Source: Frigoribacterium sp. JB110 (lineage in GTDB: Bacteria > Actinomycetota > Actinomycetes > Actinomycetales > Microbacteriaceae). Taken from it: a DNA stretch of 64,000 nucleotides. Positions 17,574 to 26,382 of this stretch are shown here, in pieces; position 1 is the first letter of the stretch, and the number at the start of each line of letters is the position of its first letter. Position numbers and translations under genes: made by a program. The stretch spans positions 310,001 to 374,000 of the forward strand of contig NZ_FUIA01000016.1 of NCBI RefSeq assembly GCF_900163665.1, written 5' to 3'. The notes beneath the pieces were generated by a model. That model made no database searches. It was given only the letters and a program-made list of their open reading frames with translations, and was not told where the DNA came from.

Positions 17574-18311
17574 TCACGCACTGATCCGGGCTGCGAGACC
17601 GTCGAGGACGAGTTCGAGCCCGTGGCTGAAATCACTGTCCTCCGACTCTGGCTCGGCAGAGTCGAGGACTGCAGAGGCCAGCATCGCCGCGGTGTGGGGG
17701 AAGTTGGCGGAGTCGATGAGTTCGCCCAGCACCCGGCTGTACTCCCGCTCGCCGTCGGCCTGCGGCTGCCCGGGTGGGCGACCCTCGGCGAGTTCCTCGT
17801 TCAGCAGGGCGGACTGCCGGACGAAACCGCTCAGCAGGGTGAGCGCCCCCAACTTGTCACCCCAGTCGAGCCTGGTGTCGGCGAGGTGGTCGAAGCCGTG
17901 CTCGAGCCACGCGATCTGGTGTGGTCCGGAGGGGGTGCGGTAGATCGGGACGCGGGGAATCCAGGGGCGTCTGCGGTAGAGGTCACGGAGTTCGCCTGCC
18001 CAACGACGCAGCCCGTCGCGCCAAGCGATACCCGCCGGTGCAAGGGACGGTGGTTCGCTCGCGGCGTCGACCATCAGTTGGAGGAGCTCCTGCTTCGAGC
18101 CGACGTGGCGGTACAGCGACATGGCGGTCACGCCCAACTCGTCGGCCACCCGGGGGAGGGCTGCTCCATCCAGGCCGTCGTTATCGGCCAGGCGTACCGC
18201 GGTCGAGACGACGGTGTCGACGTCCAGTCGCGAGGGACGACCCCGTCGTGCGGGTGTCGTCGGGAGTCGCCAGAGGCGGCCGATGAACGTGTCTCCAGAC
18301 GGGTCGTCCAT
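17574..18311 (-). CDS. TetR family regulator with TetR_C-type C-terminal domain
   Basis: A 245-residue regulator. After about 25 residues the HTH reads LDVDTVVSTAVRLADNDGLDGAALPRVADELGVTAMSLYRHVGSKQEL, the form found in true TetR-class proteins, followed by the all-helical C-terminal domain. The start at 18311 is chosen because GGAG lies 5 bases upstream; a GTG at 18356 would place the start inside the operator. It diverges from the DUF418 protein gene over a perfect 35-bp palindrome and most likely represses it and itself. Confidence 0.87.
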   Translation of the reverse strand: MDDPSGDTFIGRLWRLPTTPARRGRPSRLDVDTVVSTAVRLADNDGLDGAALPRVADELGVTAMSLYRHVGSKQELLQLMVDAASEPPSLAPAGIAWRDGLRRWAGELRDLYRRRPWIPRVPIYRTPSGPHQIAWLEHGFDHLADTRLDWGDKLGALTLLSGFVRQSALLNEELAEGRPPGQPQADGEREYSRVLGELIDSANFPHTAAMLASAVLDSAEPESEDSDFSHGLELVLDGLAARISA

Positions 18312-18352
18312 GCTCCTGGATCCTGTTGAGTGGTGGTGCTCCAGTGTAGCGG

Positions 18353-18387
18353 ACACGCTAAACTATATGCCATATAGTTTAGCGTGT
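18353..18387. promoter_or_regulatory. Perfect 35-bp palindromic TetR operator
   Basis: Arms 18353-18369 and 18371-18387 are exact reverse complements (17 bp each) about one central base; the core is CTAAACTATATG. The right arm ends next to TACACT (18387-18392), a -10 box for the DUF418 gene. A repressor bound here would block polymerase directly. Confidence 0.8.
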
Positions 18388-18392
18388 ACACT
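18387..18392 (+). promoter_or_regulatory. -10 box of the DUF418 gene, probable leaderless start
   Basis: TACACT ends six bases before the ATG at 18399, and no Shine-Dalgarno sequence is present. Transcription would therefore begin at or next to the start codon, giving a leaderless mRNA, a common arrangement in actinobacteria. No good -35 box is seen, since that region is occupied by the operator. Confidence 0.4.
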
Positions 18393-18398
18393 AGATCT

Positions 18399-19595
18399 AT
18401 GACCAGTCACAGTCTCTCCAATCGAACAGTCGCAAGCGGGCGCGTCCACGACGTCGACGCGCTGCGAGGCATCGCCCTGCTCGGGATCCTCGTCGTCAAC
18501 ATCACTTTCATGGCCTCGGCCTATCCGGGCAACTTGGTCGACGATCCTGCGTTCTCCACACCGATCGACGACATGGCCCGGGTCACGGTCGCCGCACTCT
18601 TCTCGATGAAGTTCTACCTGCTCTTCTCCTTCCTGTTCGGCTACAGCTTCGTTCTCCAACTGGAATCCGCACGGCGCGCGGGGCGGGCATTCGTGCCACG
18701 GATGCTGCGCCGGCTGGGCGGGTTGTTCGTGCTCGGTGCGCTGAGCCTGATCCTGTTCAGCGGTGACATCCTGAGCACGTACGCCGTGGTGGGGCTGGTC
18801 CTGCTGGCGATGCACCGGGTGCGTGATGTGGTGGCGCTGCGCACGGCCGCGGTGATCTTCGCCGTCGTACTGGCGTCCTTCATCATCAGCGCCCTCTTCT
18901 TGGACCGGTCGGCGTTCGTCCCAGGGCATGCGGAGGCGATGGCGACCGCCGAGGCGCAGACGCAGACGATGCTCGGCTCTTTCAGTGGACTGGTGCGGCA
19001 GAATCTCGACGGCCTGGAGTTCATGCTGATCCAGTCCGCGTCGCTGCAGGGTCCGATGGCGCTGGCCATGTTCCTGCTCGGGATGGTCGCTGCCCGTCGT
19101 CGCCTATTCGCGGACCTGGCCGAGCGCACGTCTTTGTTGCGCCGTGTCCAATTCGTCGGCTACCCGGTTGGTCTCGCCGGCGGGTTTGCCTACGCCGCCC
19201 TCGGGGCGCACGCCGACACGATGGCTGCGGGTATCAGTGTGGCCACCTCCCCGTTCCTCGCTGCGGCGTACGTGGCCTCCCTGCTCAGACTGCTGCACTC
19301 GCCCCGCCTGCCATGGCTGCGCCGAGCGCTCGCTCCGGCCGGGCGGCTGGCGTTGACCAACTACCTCGCTCACGCAGTGATCGGATTCGTGTTGTTCACT
19401 GGCGTCGGCCTCGGACTGGCCGGTCGGGTCTCACCCCCGCTGCTGGTGTTGCTGGCGGTCGTCGTGTTCGTGGCCCAGGCCGTCGTCAGTGCGTGGTGGC
19501 TGCAACGGCGCCGCTACGGCCCGGCGGAGTATCTGCTGCGGGTGGTCACGCACGGGGGGCGGCCGGTGCGACGTACGGAACCCGGAACGAAGTGA
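18399..19595 (+). CDS. DUF418 domain-containing membrane protein
   Basis: A 398-residue polytopic membrane protein. The N-terminus RVHDVDALRGIALLGILVVNI is the DUF418/YeiB hallmark. Long hydrophobic helices follow, and the C-terminal DUF418 part holds LALTNYLAHAVIGFVLF and a WLQRRRYGPAEYLLR end. Family members are often near-acyltransferase-like membrane proteins of unknown substrate. The ATG at 18399 is preferred over a GTG at 18384 because the latter is inside the operator. It is under the divergent TetR-type regulator. Confidence 0.87.
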   Translation: MTSHSLSNRTVASGRVHDVDALRGIALLGILVVNITFMASAYPGNLVDDPAFSTPIDDMARVTVAALFSMKFYLLFSFLFGYSFVLQLESARRAGRAFVPRMLRRLGGLFVLGALSLILFSGDILSTYAVVGLVLLAMHRVRDVVALRTAAVIFAVVLASFIISALFLDRSAFVPGHAEAMATAEAQTQTMLGSFSGLVRQNLDGLEFMLIQSASLQGPMALAMFLLGMVAARRRLFADLAERTSLLRRVQFVGYPVGLAGGFAYAALGAHADTMAAGISVATSPFLAAAYVASLLRLLHSPRLPWLRRALAPAGRLALTNYLAHAVIGFVLFTGVGLGLAGRVSPPLLVLLAVVVFVAQAVVSAWWLQRRRYGPAEYLLRVVTHGGRPVRRTEPGTK

Positions 19596-19645
19596 GCAGG
19601 TTCAACGCCGTCGAACTGCGGGCATCAAGCGACTATCAGACGAAC

Positions 19646-19870
19646 ATGCAAAGACATTGCTGGCCTGGTTCGAGCGTCGCGTGTGAGTGGCAGACTCAGG
19701 CGCTGGAGGCGCGCGGCTTCACCTTCGCTACGATCGACGGTCGCGGCAGGAAGATCCGGATCGGCGGACTGCGCTTCAGCTGGCTCGATCTGGCCGTGAT
19801 CGCCGCCACGGCGGCCCTGATCGTCGCCGCCTACACGGCCGGCGCGCAGTGGCCGATCCACCGCAGCTGA
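19646..19870 (+). CDS. Small hypothetical protein with one membrane segment (uncertain)
   Basis: A 74-codon frame encodes a polar N-terminus (ALEARGFTFATIDGRGRKIR) and then one hydrophobic helix (DLAVIAATAALIVAAYTAG). Overlapping it in another frame, GIKRLSDEHAKTLLAWFERR ends at a stop at 19684-19686. The two frames may be remnants of one gene broken by a frameshift. No Shine-Dalgarno site is clear. It lies in a 444-bp gap that otherwise holds repeat copy B. Confidence 0.3.
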   Translation: MQRHCWPGSSVACEWQTQALEARGFTFATIDGRGRKIRIGGLRFSWLDLAVIAATAALIVAAYTAGAQWPIHRS

Positions 19871-19879
19871 GTCCAGCCC

Positions 19880-19977
19880 GTTCCGGTGTGCCGAACTGCT
19901 CCACCCGGCGGAGGCGCGGCCGATCGGGTGTGACGAACTGCGCCAGAGCTCTGGCGGAACCGCGATCTGGGGCACCC
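19880..19977. repeat. Dispersed intergenic repeat, copy B
   Basis: Exact 22-bp match (19880-19901) to 11478-11499, followed 45 bp later by CGGGTGTGACGAACTGCGC, a two-base variant of the second half of copy A. A complementary GGGGCACCCG lies downstream at 19969-19978, so this copy too can fold into a hairpin. It lies between a doubtful small frame and the gene at 20040. Confidence 0.6.
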
Positions 19978-20039
19978 GAACCGGGGAGATCATCCGAAAG
20001 ACGGATGCCACAATCGCACAGCCGATCGACGATGGGGGT

Positions 20040-20612
20040 ATGGGTCAGAAAGTTGAGTCGGGGGACGGGCGCCCGCTGGAACCTGTGCGCGGATGGGAGA
20101 AGCTGTGGCGGTCGTCATTCGGCGCCGACATCGACGGCGCGCGCTACGACATCGACCTGAACTTCTTCGACTTCGACGAGAAGGTGCGTCTCTTCGTCGG
20201 CGGGCGGCTGAGCGAGACGCGCGACGCGCCCGCGAAGTTCCCCGTCCGGGATGGCTCCGTCAGCGTCGCGTTCGGGATGTACGGTGTGCGGCGGGCACAG
20301 ATCGAGCGCGCGTCGGGTGATGTCATCCGGCTGGAACCGAACTCCGGCACGCTGGAGCACTGGCGCCGAGAGACCGATCGTCGCTATCCGGTCGCCAGCG
20401 GCATCGTCTCGATGCTGTCGTGGCTGGTTCTCGCGCTCGGCCTGCTGGTCGGCGTCACCGAGCTGCTCGACCTCGCCGGCCCGTACTTCGGCCTCGAAGA
20501 CGGCTCACCGGTGACGGTGCCCGAACCCTTCAACGGCGTCATCGGCGGGCTCGGCATCGTCGCGGCGCTGGACCGCGCCCTCATGCTCCGGCACCACTGG
20601 CTGCTCGACTGA
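20040..20612 (+). CDS. Hypothetical membrane protein
   Basis: A 190-residue protein that I do not recognise. Residues 1-120 are polar and look like a cytoplasmic beta-rich domain (ARYDIDLNFFDFDEKVRLFVGG). Two hydrophobic helices follow (IVSMLSWLVLALGLLVGV and GVIGGLGIVAALDRALML), the second less hydrophobic. The codon bias is typical of the genome, so it is probably a real gene. It converges with the YhgE/Pip gene, leaving three bases between the stops. Confidence 0.6.
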   Translation: MGQKVESGDGRPLEPVRGWEKLWRSSFGADIDGARYDIDLNFFDFDEKVRLFVGGRLSETRDAPAKFPVRDGSVSVAFGMYGVRRAQIERASGDVIRLEPNSGTLEHWRRETDRRYPVASGIVSMLSWLVLALGLLVGVTELLDLAGPYFGLEDGSPVTVPEPFNGVIGGLGIVAALDRALMLRHHWLLD

Positions 20613-20615
20613 GTC

Positions 20616-22826
20616 CTACGCGAGCGACGGCTTCAGCAGTGCCTTCGTCTTCACCGTGCGACGGGTGGCGACCGCGATCATGGTGACCACGAATGCCAGC
20701 ACCGCCCAGACGACGAGAGAGATCGCCGCCGAGCCAGCGCCCGTCGACTCGGCGATGATCGCGAGCATGCCATCGAACGCCGGAACCGTGGGGAGGACGT
20801 CGCGCACCGCGGTCAGCGCATTCGGAATCGTCGAGACGATGCTGATCGCGACGGTGAGCGCCCCGACGATGCCCGCGATCCAGCGCCCGACGCCGCCGAA
20901 CACCGCGACGAGCGCCTGGTGGATCGCCGCGAACGCGACGCCGGCGAGCACCGACATACCCAGCAGACCCCAGAAGACGCCGGAATCGTAGCCCGCGACG
21001 ATCTGCACGATGCCCGCGACGAGAGCGCCCTGCACGGCGCCGATCGCGGCGGCCGGGAGCAGGGACCCGGCGGCGAGGAACGCCGAGGGCCGGCGGGAGG
21101 TCAGCGCCTGCGCAGAGACTGCGCGCAGGACGAAGAACGTTGCGAGCGCCCCGAACCAGAGCACGGCGACGACGAGCAGCGGAATCGACGCCGCGCCGAA
21201 CAGACTGGTGCCGGATGATGCGGTCACCGGATTCGCGACAACGCTCGCGAGATCCTCCGCCTCCTGATCGCCGTAGGACGGAACGGAGTCGACCGCCTCG
21301 CCGAGGCCGTCCGCGAGTTCGCCCGCACCGTCTTCCAGCTCGCCGATGCCGTCACCGAGCGAGACGACGCCGTCGGCGACCTGCGTCGCACCGTCCTCGA
21401 GCTGGGGCACGTTCGCGGCCGCCTGGCCGAGGCCCGTGGTGAGCTGGCCGACGCCGTCGGCGAGTCCGGATGCGCCATCGGCGAGGGCGCTTGCGCCTCC
21501 GGCGAGCTGGTCGGTGCCGTCGGCGAGCTGGGAGGCGCCCGCGGCGAGTTGGCCGGCGCCGTCGGCGAGCTGCGGGATGCCGTCACCGAGCTGCCGCGTT
21601 CCGCCGGCGAGCTGCTGGGCGCCGGTGACCGCATCGCCGAGCTGATCGGCGATCGTGCCGGGTGCCGTGTCGTTGATGCCGGTCAGCCCCTGCTGCACGC
21701 CTGCTGCCGCCTGCGCGGTCGGCTCGGCGTTCGCGGTGAGCTGGTCCAGCTGGTCGCAGAAGGCGGGAGCAGCCGCGAGGGCGCATTGCTGCGACAGCGC
21801 CGCGAGTCCGTCTGCGATGCCGCGCGTTCCCTCTGCCGCGCCGGCGGATGCCTGGGCGAGCTCATTCGGTACGAGATCCGTGCTCCGGATGCCGTCCACG
21901 GCGGTCTGCAGACCGCTGGCGAGCTGCTGCGCGCCGCCGACGAGCCCAGGGTCGCCAGCCACGCCGTTCACACCGGCGTCGAGCTGGTCGAGCCCGCCCT
22001 TCAGGCCTGCGGCGCCGTCGGCGAGGCCGTTCGCTCCGTCCGTGAGCGCCGGCACGCCATCGGCGAGATCCTGCGCGCCGCCAGCCAGTTCCTGCGCGCC
22101 CGCCGACGCGGAACCCGCGCCGTCGGCGAGCTGGTCGAGGCCGTTCCCGAGCTGACCGACCCCGTCGGCGACCTGATCGGCGCCGTCGGCGAGGTCACCT
22201 GCGCCGTCCTGTGCTTCCCCCGCGCCGTCTGCCAGCTGCTGCGCGCCGTCCGCGGCGTCTCCGAGCTGATCACCCATGGTGCTGAAGCCCACGAGCAGGT
22301 TCGACAGCACGCCCTCGGAGAGAGTGTCGCCCATCGAACCGGTCGCGACGTCGGCGAGCTGGCTCGTGATCGCCTGGTCGACGATGAGCGCATCCGGTGC
22401 GGTCTCGACGTCGATCCTGGCCTGCTCGGGCGTCGTGCCGTCGCCTGACAGGTTCTCGGCGGGCGACATCGCAGCTGCCGAGAAGTTCTCTGGAATGGTC
22501 ACCACGGCCTGGTAGGTGCCGTCGGCGAGCCCGTTCGCTGCGTCGTCGTCGTTCGAGACCACCCAGGTGAGGTTGCTGCTGTCCTCGTCGTCGGCTCCTT
22601 CGACCAGGCCGGCGGCCAGCTCGCGCCCGAGCGGCGTGTACTGGCCGTCGACGGTGACCGGCTCGTCGTCGTTCACGACCGCGGCGGTCATATTCTCGAG
22701 TCGATCGGTGGGGCTGTGCAGCGCGGCGATCAGCACCCCGCCGATGACGACGGGCAGCAGCAGGAGCCCGATAACGGTGAGCCAGGTGATGGGCGTGCGC
22801 GCGCGTGCGCGTTCGAGAACGGTCAT
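20616..22826 (-). CDS. YhgE/Pip-type membrane protein (copy 1)
   Basis: A 736-residue membrane protein of the phage-infection-protein/ABC-2-like family. One N-terminal helix (ITWLTVIGLLLLPVVIGGVL) is followed by a long extracellular region, about residues 215-560, built of dozens of near-heptad repeats such as QLADGA and GLADGV, then about five C-terminal helices. The repeats predict an extended coiled stalk. The start (22826) overlaps the stop of the MMPL gene by ATGA, so the two are translationally coupled and probably form one export or cell-surface unit controlled by the TetR gene at 25715. Confidence 0.85.
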   Translation of the reverse strand: MTVLERARARTPITWLTVIGLLLLPVVIGGVLIAALHSPTDRLENMTAAVVNDDEPVTVDGQYTPLGRELAAGLVEGADDEDSSNLTWVVSNDDDAANGLADGTYQAVVTIPENFSAAAMSPAENLSGDGTTPEQARIDVETAPDALIVDQAITSQLADVATGSMGDTLSEGVLSNLLVGFSTMGDQLGDAADGAQQLADGAGEAQDGAGDLADGADQVADGVGQLGNGLDQLADGAGSASAGAQELAGGAQDLADGVPALTDGANGLADGAAGLKGGLDQLDAGVNGVAGDPGLVGGAQQLASGLQTAVDGIRSTDLVPNELAQASAGAAEGTRGIADGLAALSQQCALAAAPAFCDQLDQLTANAEPTAQAAAGVQQGLTGINDTAPGTIADQLGDAVTGAQQLAGGTRQLGDGIPQLADGAGQLAAGASQLADGTDQLAGGASALADGASGLADGVGQLTTGLGQAAANVPQLEDGATQVADGVVSLGDGIGELEDGAGELADGLGEAVDSVPSYGDQEAEDLASVVANPVTASSGTSLFGAASIPLLVVAVLWFGALATFFVLRAVSAQALTSRRPSAFLAAGSLLPAAAIGAVQGALVAGIVQIVAGYDSGVFWGLLGMSVLAGVAFAAIHQALVAVFGGVGRWIAGIVGALTVAISIVSTIPNALTAVRDVLPTVPAFDGMLAIIAESTGAGSAAISLVVWAVLAFVVTMIAVATRRTVKTKALLKPSLA

Positions 22827-25597
22827 GCGTTCACCTCGGAACGGATCGTGGTGTGCGTGAGCGGGTCGGGCCATCCGGCGCTCGCCAGAACGGAACGCGC
22901 GGCGCGCTCGTCGGCCGCGGTGACGAGAACGGCGACCGGATGTGCCGGATCGGCCGAGTGGGCGGCGTCGCGGAGCGCGGCGGCGAGCTGATCCCGGTCG
23001 GAGTCGCCGAGTCGGTCGATGCCGTCGAGCACGACGAGCGGCGGCGAGCCGCGCAGCGCCTGCTTCGTCGCGTCGGCCGGAGGCGCACTGTCATCGAACA
23101 GCGCCACGCCCACGTGCGAGCGCACCCACGAGGCGCGCCCTGGCATCAGATGCCCGGCGACACGCAGACGACCCTGCGACGCAGTGCGTCCTGCGATGGC
23201 TACGGCCACGGCCCGCGCGGCCCGTTCATCCGGAGTCTGCAGGATCATCGCCTCACCAGGCTCGAGGCGCAGGCTCAAGCCGTCGACGAGCACCCGGTCG
23301 CCCGCTGAGATGCGCAGCCCATCGGCGGCGATCACCGCCGTCGAACCGGGCTCGGGCCAGTCGGCGAGCTGACGCTCGCGCTCGACCGCCTCGCCTTCGA
23401 CGTCGAAGTGGGGCAGCAGGCGCTCCAGCCAGCGGGGCATCCACCAGGCGTGCCGCCCGAGAAGGGCCATCACAGCGGGCACGAGCGTCATCCGGATGAG
23501 GAAGGCGTCGATGGCGATGCCGACGGCGAGTGCCAGCGCGATCGGCTTGATGTTCGAATCGCCCTCGGGTACGAATGCGGCGAACACGGCGAACATGATG
23601 ATCGCGGCGGCCGTGACCACGCGCGCCGAGGCGGCGTAGCCGGTGCGCACCGACTCGACGGCGAGGCGGTTCGCCGCCTGCTTGCTCGCCTTGTCGGTGA
23701 TGGGCCCCAAGCGGCGCGCGGCGTGCACATAGTCCTCGCGCATGCGGGAGACGAGGAACACCTCGTAGTCCATCGCGAGTCCGAACAGCACGCCCATGGC
23801 GACGATCGGCATGAACGCGATCACCGGGCCGGTGTTGGCGACGTGCAGCAGATCGGCGCCCCACCCCCACTCGAACACCATCGTCACGACGCCGAATGCG
23901 GCCAGGATCGACAGCAGGTATCCCAGCGCGGCCTTCAGCGGAACCCAGATCGAACGGAACACGATCATCAGCAGGATGAAGGACAGCCCGACGACGAAGA
24001 TGCCGAACGGCAGCAGCGCCTCGCCGAGCTGGTCGGAGATGTCGATCGATACGGCCGTGAATCCGGTGACCTTCAGATCGATGCCGTACTCGTCGAGCCA
24101 CTCGTCGTGATGCGATCTCAGCTCGCGGACGAGGTCGGCGGTCTCGGGATCCGACGGGCCGGTCTCCGGCACGATCTGCACGATGCCGGTGTCGATCGTC
24201 TCGTTGGGCGTCGCCAGCGGGATCTCGGCGACGCCGTCGATCCTCTCGACCTCGTCGGCGAGATCCTCCATCACACCGACGGGGTCGTCGTTGGTGATGA
24301 TCGAACCGGTCAGAATCAGCGGGCCGTTGAAACCCTCGCCGAAGTGCTCACCGGTGAGGTCGTACGCCTGGCGGGCATCGGAATCCTCGGGAAGCGACCC
24401 CGCGTTCGGCAGGGCGAGGGCGAGCTGCGCTGCCGGAATGGCGACGATGCCGAGGCCGAACACGATCGTGACGGTCGTGACGACCGGATGGCGGGTGACG
24501 AGTCCGACCCAGCGACGGGCGAATCCGACCCTCTCCTTCGTGCTCCTGCGCGGCTTCTTCGGGGTACGTGGAGGGCGGCCGGCGGCCCTGCTGCCGACGA
24601 AGCCGAGGAACGCGGGTGTCAGCGTGATCGAGATCGCGACGGCGACGGCGACGGCGACGGCGGCGGCGATGCCCATCGTGGTGAGGAAAGGAATGCCGGC
24701 GAAGCCGAGACCGATGAGCGCGATCAGCACCGTGACACCGGCGAATACGACAGCAGAGCCCGCGGTGCCGGTCGCCCGGGCAGCGGATTCCTCCGGCGGA
24801 ACGCCCTCGCGCACCTGATCCTGATGTCGTGCGCCGATGAACAGGGAGTAGTCGATGCCGACCGCGAGACCGAGCATCAGCGCGAGCAGCGGCGTGGTGG
24901 AGCTGATCGTCGCGAGCCCTGTAGCCGCCACGATGCCCAGCATGGAGACGCCGACGCCGAGCAACGCGACGCCGAGGGGAACGCCGGCCATGGCGACGGC
25001 GCGGAACGCGACGATGAGGACGATCAGCGCGACGATGACACCGAACGCCTCCGTGATTGTGACGGCCGGCAGCTCCGTGGCGAACAGGTCGCCTCCGAGC
25101 GCGCTCTGCGCGCCATCCGGAAGCTCGGCACTCATCTCGGCGAAAGCAGCCTCGATGCGATCCTTCGCATCATCCGGGATCGTGGTGACCTCGCCGTCGA
25201 GCTGCACCTGGATGATGGCGGCCGTGCCGTCCTCGGAGATCGTGCCGTCGACGCTGTCGTCGTAGGGCGAGGTCGCCGCCGACACCTCGTCGAGGTCGGC
25301 GACGGCGTCCACGAAGCCCTCGATCGGATCGCGGTACGCCTCGTCGGTGGCGCTGCCGCCGTCTGCCGCGACGACGATGCCCTGGGCGCTCGTGCCTGCG
25401 ACCTCCGGGAACGTGCGCTCGAGCTGCTGCAGGCCCTCCTGCGCCTCGGTGCCGGGGATGGAGAAGGAGTCGTCGAAGCCCTTTCCCAGCCCGAGTGCGC
25501 CTCCGCCGATGACGAGCAGCAGGAGCAGCCATGTGGTCAGCACGCGCCATGGATGGCGGAACGACCAGCGACCGAGGGAGTACAGCAGGGTGGACAC
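22823..25597 (-). CDS. MMPL/RND-type transporter with C-terminal degenerate ABC-ATPase-like domain
   Basis: A 924-residue protein. Residues 1-735 form an MMPL exporter: N-terminal helix, extracellular domain, a cluster of helices with GLAVGIDYSLFIGARHQD, a second extracellular domain and a second cluster with GLAMDYEVFLVSRMRED. The last ~185 residues resemble an ABC nucleotide-binding domain (DGLRISAGDRVLVDGLSLRLEPGEAMIL, later LVVLDGIDRL as a Walker B-like strand), but the Walker A loop is replaced by QTPDERAARA, lacking the GxxGxGK pattern. It is probably not an ATPase. Co-transcribed with YhgE/Pip. Confidence 0.85.
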   Translation of the reverse strand: MSTLLYSLGRWSFRHPWRVLTTWLLLLLVIGGGALGLGKGFDDSFSIPGTEAQEGLQQLERTFPEVAGTSAQGIVVAADGGSATDEAYRDPIEGFVDAVADLDEVSAATSPYDDSVDGTISEDGTAAIIQVQLDGEVTTIPDDAKDRIEAAFAEMSAELPDGAQSALGGDLFATELPAVTITEAFGVIVALIVLIVAFRAVAMAGVPLGVALLGVGVSMLGIVAATGLATISSTTPLLALMLGLAVGIDYSLFIGARHQDQVREGVPPEESAARATGTAGSAVVFAGVTVLIALIGLGFAGIPFLTTMGIAAAVAVAVAVAISITLTPAFLGFVGSRAAGRPPRTPKKPRRSTKERVGFARRWVGLVTRHPVVTTVTIVFGLGIVAIPAAQLALALPNAGSLPEDSDARQAYDLTGEHFGEGFNGPLILTGSIITNDDPVGVMEDLADEVERIDGVAEIPLATPNETIDTGIVQIVPETGPSDPETADLVRELRSHHDEWLDEYGIDLKVTGFTAVSIDISDQLGEALLPFGIFVVGLSFILLMIVFRSIWVPLKAALGYLLSILAAFGVVTMVFEWGWGADLLHVANTGPVIAFMPIVAMGVLFGLAMDYEVFLVSRMREDYVHAARRLGPITDKASKQAANRLAVESVRTGYAASARVVTAAAIIMFAVFAAFVPEGDSNIKPIALALAVGIAIDAFLIRMTLVPAVMALLGRHAWWMPRWLERLLPHFDVEGEAVERERQLADWPEPGSTAVIAADGLRISAGDRVLVDGLSLRLEPGEAMILQTPDERAARAVAVAIAGRTASQGRLRVAGHLMPGRASWVRSHVGVALFDDSAPPADATKQALRGSPPLVVLDGIDRLGDSDRDQLAAALRDAAHSADPAHPVAVLVTAADERAARSVLASAGWPDPLTHTTIRSEVNA

Positions 25598-25628
25598 ACG
25601 CGCCTCCGAGCGGATGAGAAACGGTTTC

Positions 25629-25661
25629 GATACAACGGTGTATCCGATACGTAAGTGTATC
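25629..25661. promoter_or_regulatory. Double palindromic operator upstream of MMPL and TetR genes
   Basis: Two 16-bp inverted repeats lie side by side: GATACA-ACGG-TGTATC (25629-25644) and GATACG-TAAG-TGTATC (25646-25661). Their centres are 17 bp apart, about one and a half helical turns. The location in the 117-bp divergent gap suits binding of two repressor dimers on opposing faces. Confidence 0.7.
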
Positions 25662-25714
25662 GTAGTTGGCGTGCGGCCCGTCTAGGCTGGGCGTCGCGTG
25701 AGAGAGGGTTATCA

Positions 25715-26332
25715 ATGAGCGCAGAACCGACGCGAAGTCGCGAGAACACCAGGGCCAGGCTGCTCGAGGCTGCGTCCGAGGTGTTCGCCGAGGTCGGCAT
25801 CGGAGGCACGTCCGTCGAGGCGATCTGCGAGCGGGCGGGCTTCACTCGCGGGGCGTTCTACTCGAACTTCGAGACCAAGGACCAGCTGTTCCTCGAGCTC
25901 TCCGACTCCGCGGGGCGTCGTCAGCTCGAACGGGTCAGGCAGCGGATCTCGGAGCTCGAGCACGACCCCACGTTCGCCGAGGACGATGATTTCGACTCGC
26001 TGCTGCGCGTGCTCGACACACTCGGTGCCACGCGCGACGACATGATTCTGATGGCCGAGAGTGAGATCCGGGCGATGCGCGACGAGGCTTTCGGCGCGGC
26101 GCTGCTGGCGCAGAACGAGCGCTTCATCGCCGAAGTGACGGCGATCGTCGAGCGAGTCGCCCGCGTGCGCAGGCTGACGCTGCGGGTCGATGCGGCCACC
26201 GCCGCGCGGCTGCTGATGGCGGCGTGGGAGTCGACGGCGCGGTCATCAGCGATCGCTCGCACCCCGGAGGACGAACGCAACCGCGCCTGTCACGAGACCG
26301 TGGCCACGACGGCGCGGGCGCTGATCGCGTAG
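25715..26332 (+). CDS. TetR/AcrR family regulator of the MMPL-YhgE module
   Basis: A 205-residue regulator. The HTH is LLEAASEVFAEVGIGGTSVEAICERAGFTRGAFYSNFETKDQLF, a strong match to the AcrR-like class. The start at 25715 has AGAGAGGG 6-7 bases upstream. Translation from an earlier ATG would run through the operator. It diverges from the MMPL gene and probably represses both directions, responding to a lipophilic or membrane-active compound, as is usual for regulators of MMPL exporters; that role is inferred. Confidence 0.87.
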   Translation: MSAEPTRSRENTRARLLEAASEVFAEVGIGGTSVEAICERAGFTRGAFYSNFETKDQLFLELSDSAGRRQLERVRQRISELEHDPTFAEDDDFDSLLRVLDTLGATRDDMILMAESEIRAMRDEAFGAALLAQNERFIAEVTAIVERVARVRRLTLRVDAATAARLLMAAWESTARSSAIARTPEDERNRACHETVATTARALIA

Positions 26333-26382
26333 CGCAGCCGATCCGCTGGGCCGGCGTGCTGTCCCTGTGTGATGACAGGCCG

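Noticed and set aside
23408..25654. Long plus-strand open frame opposite the MMPL gene
   Set aside because: Composition is Asp/Glu/Arg/His-rich and it is exactly antisense to a clearly real gene; the G+C-rich third positions create it.
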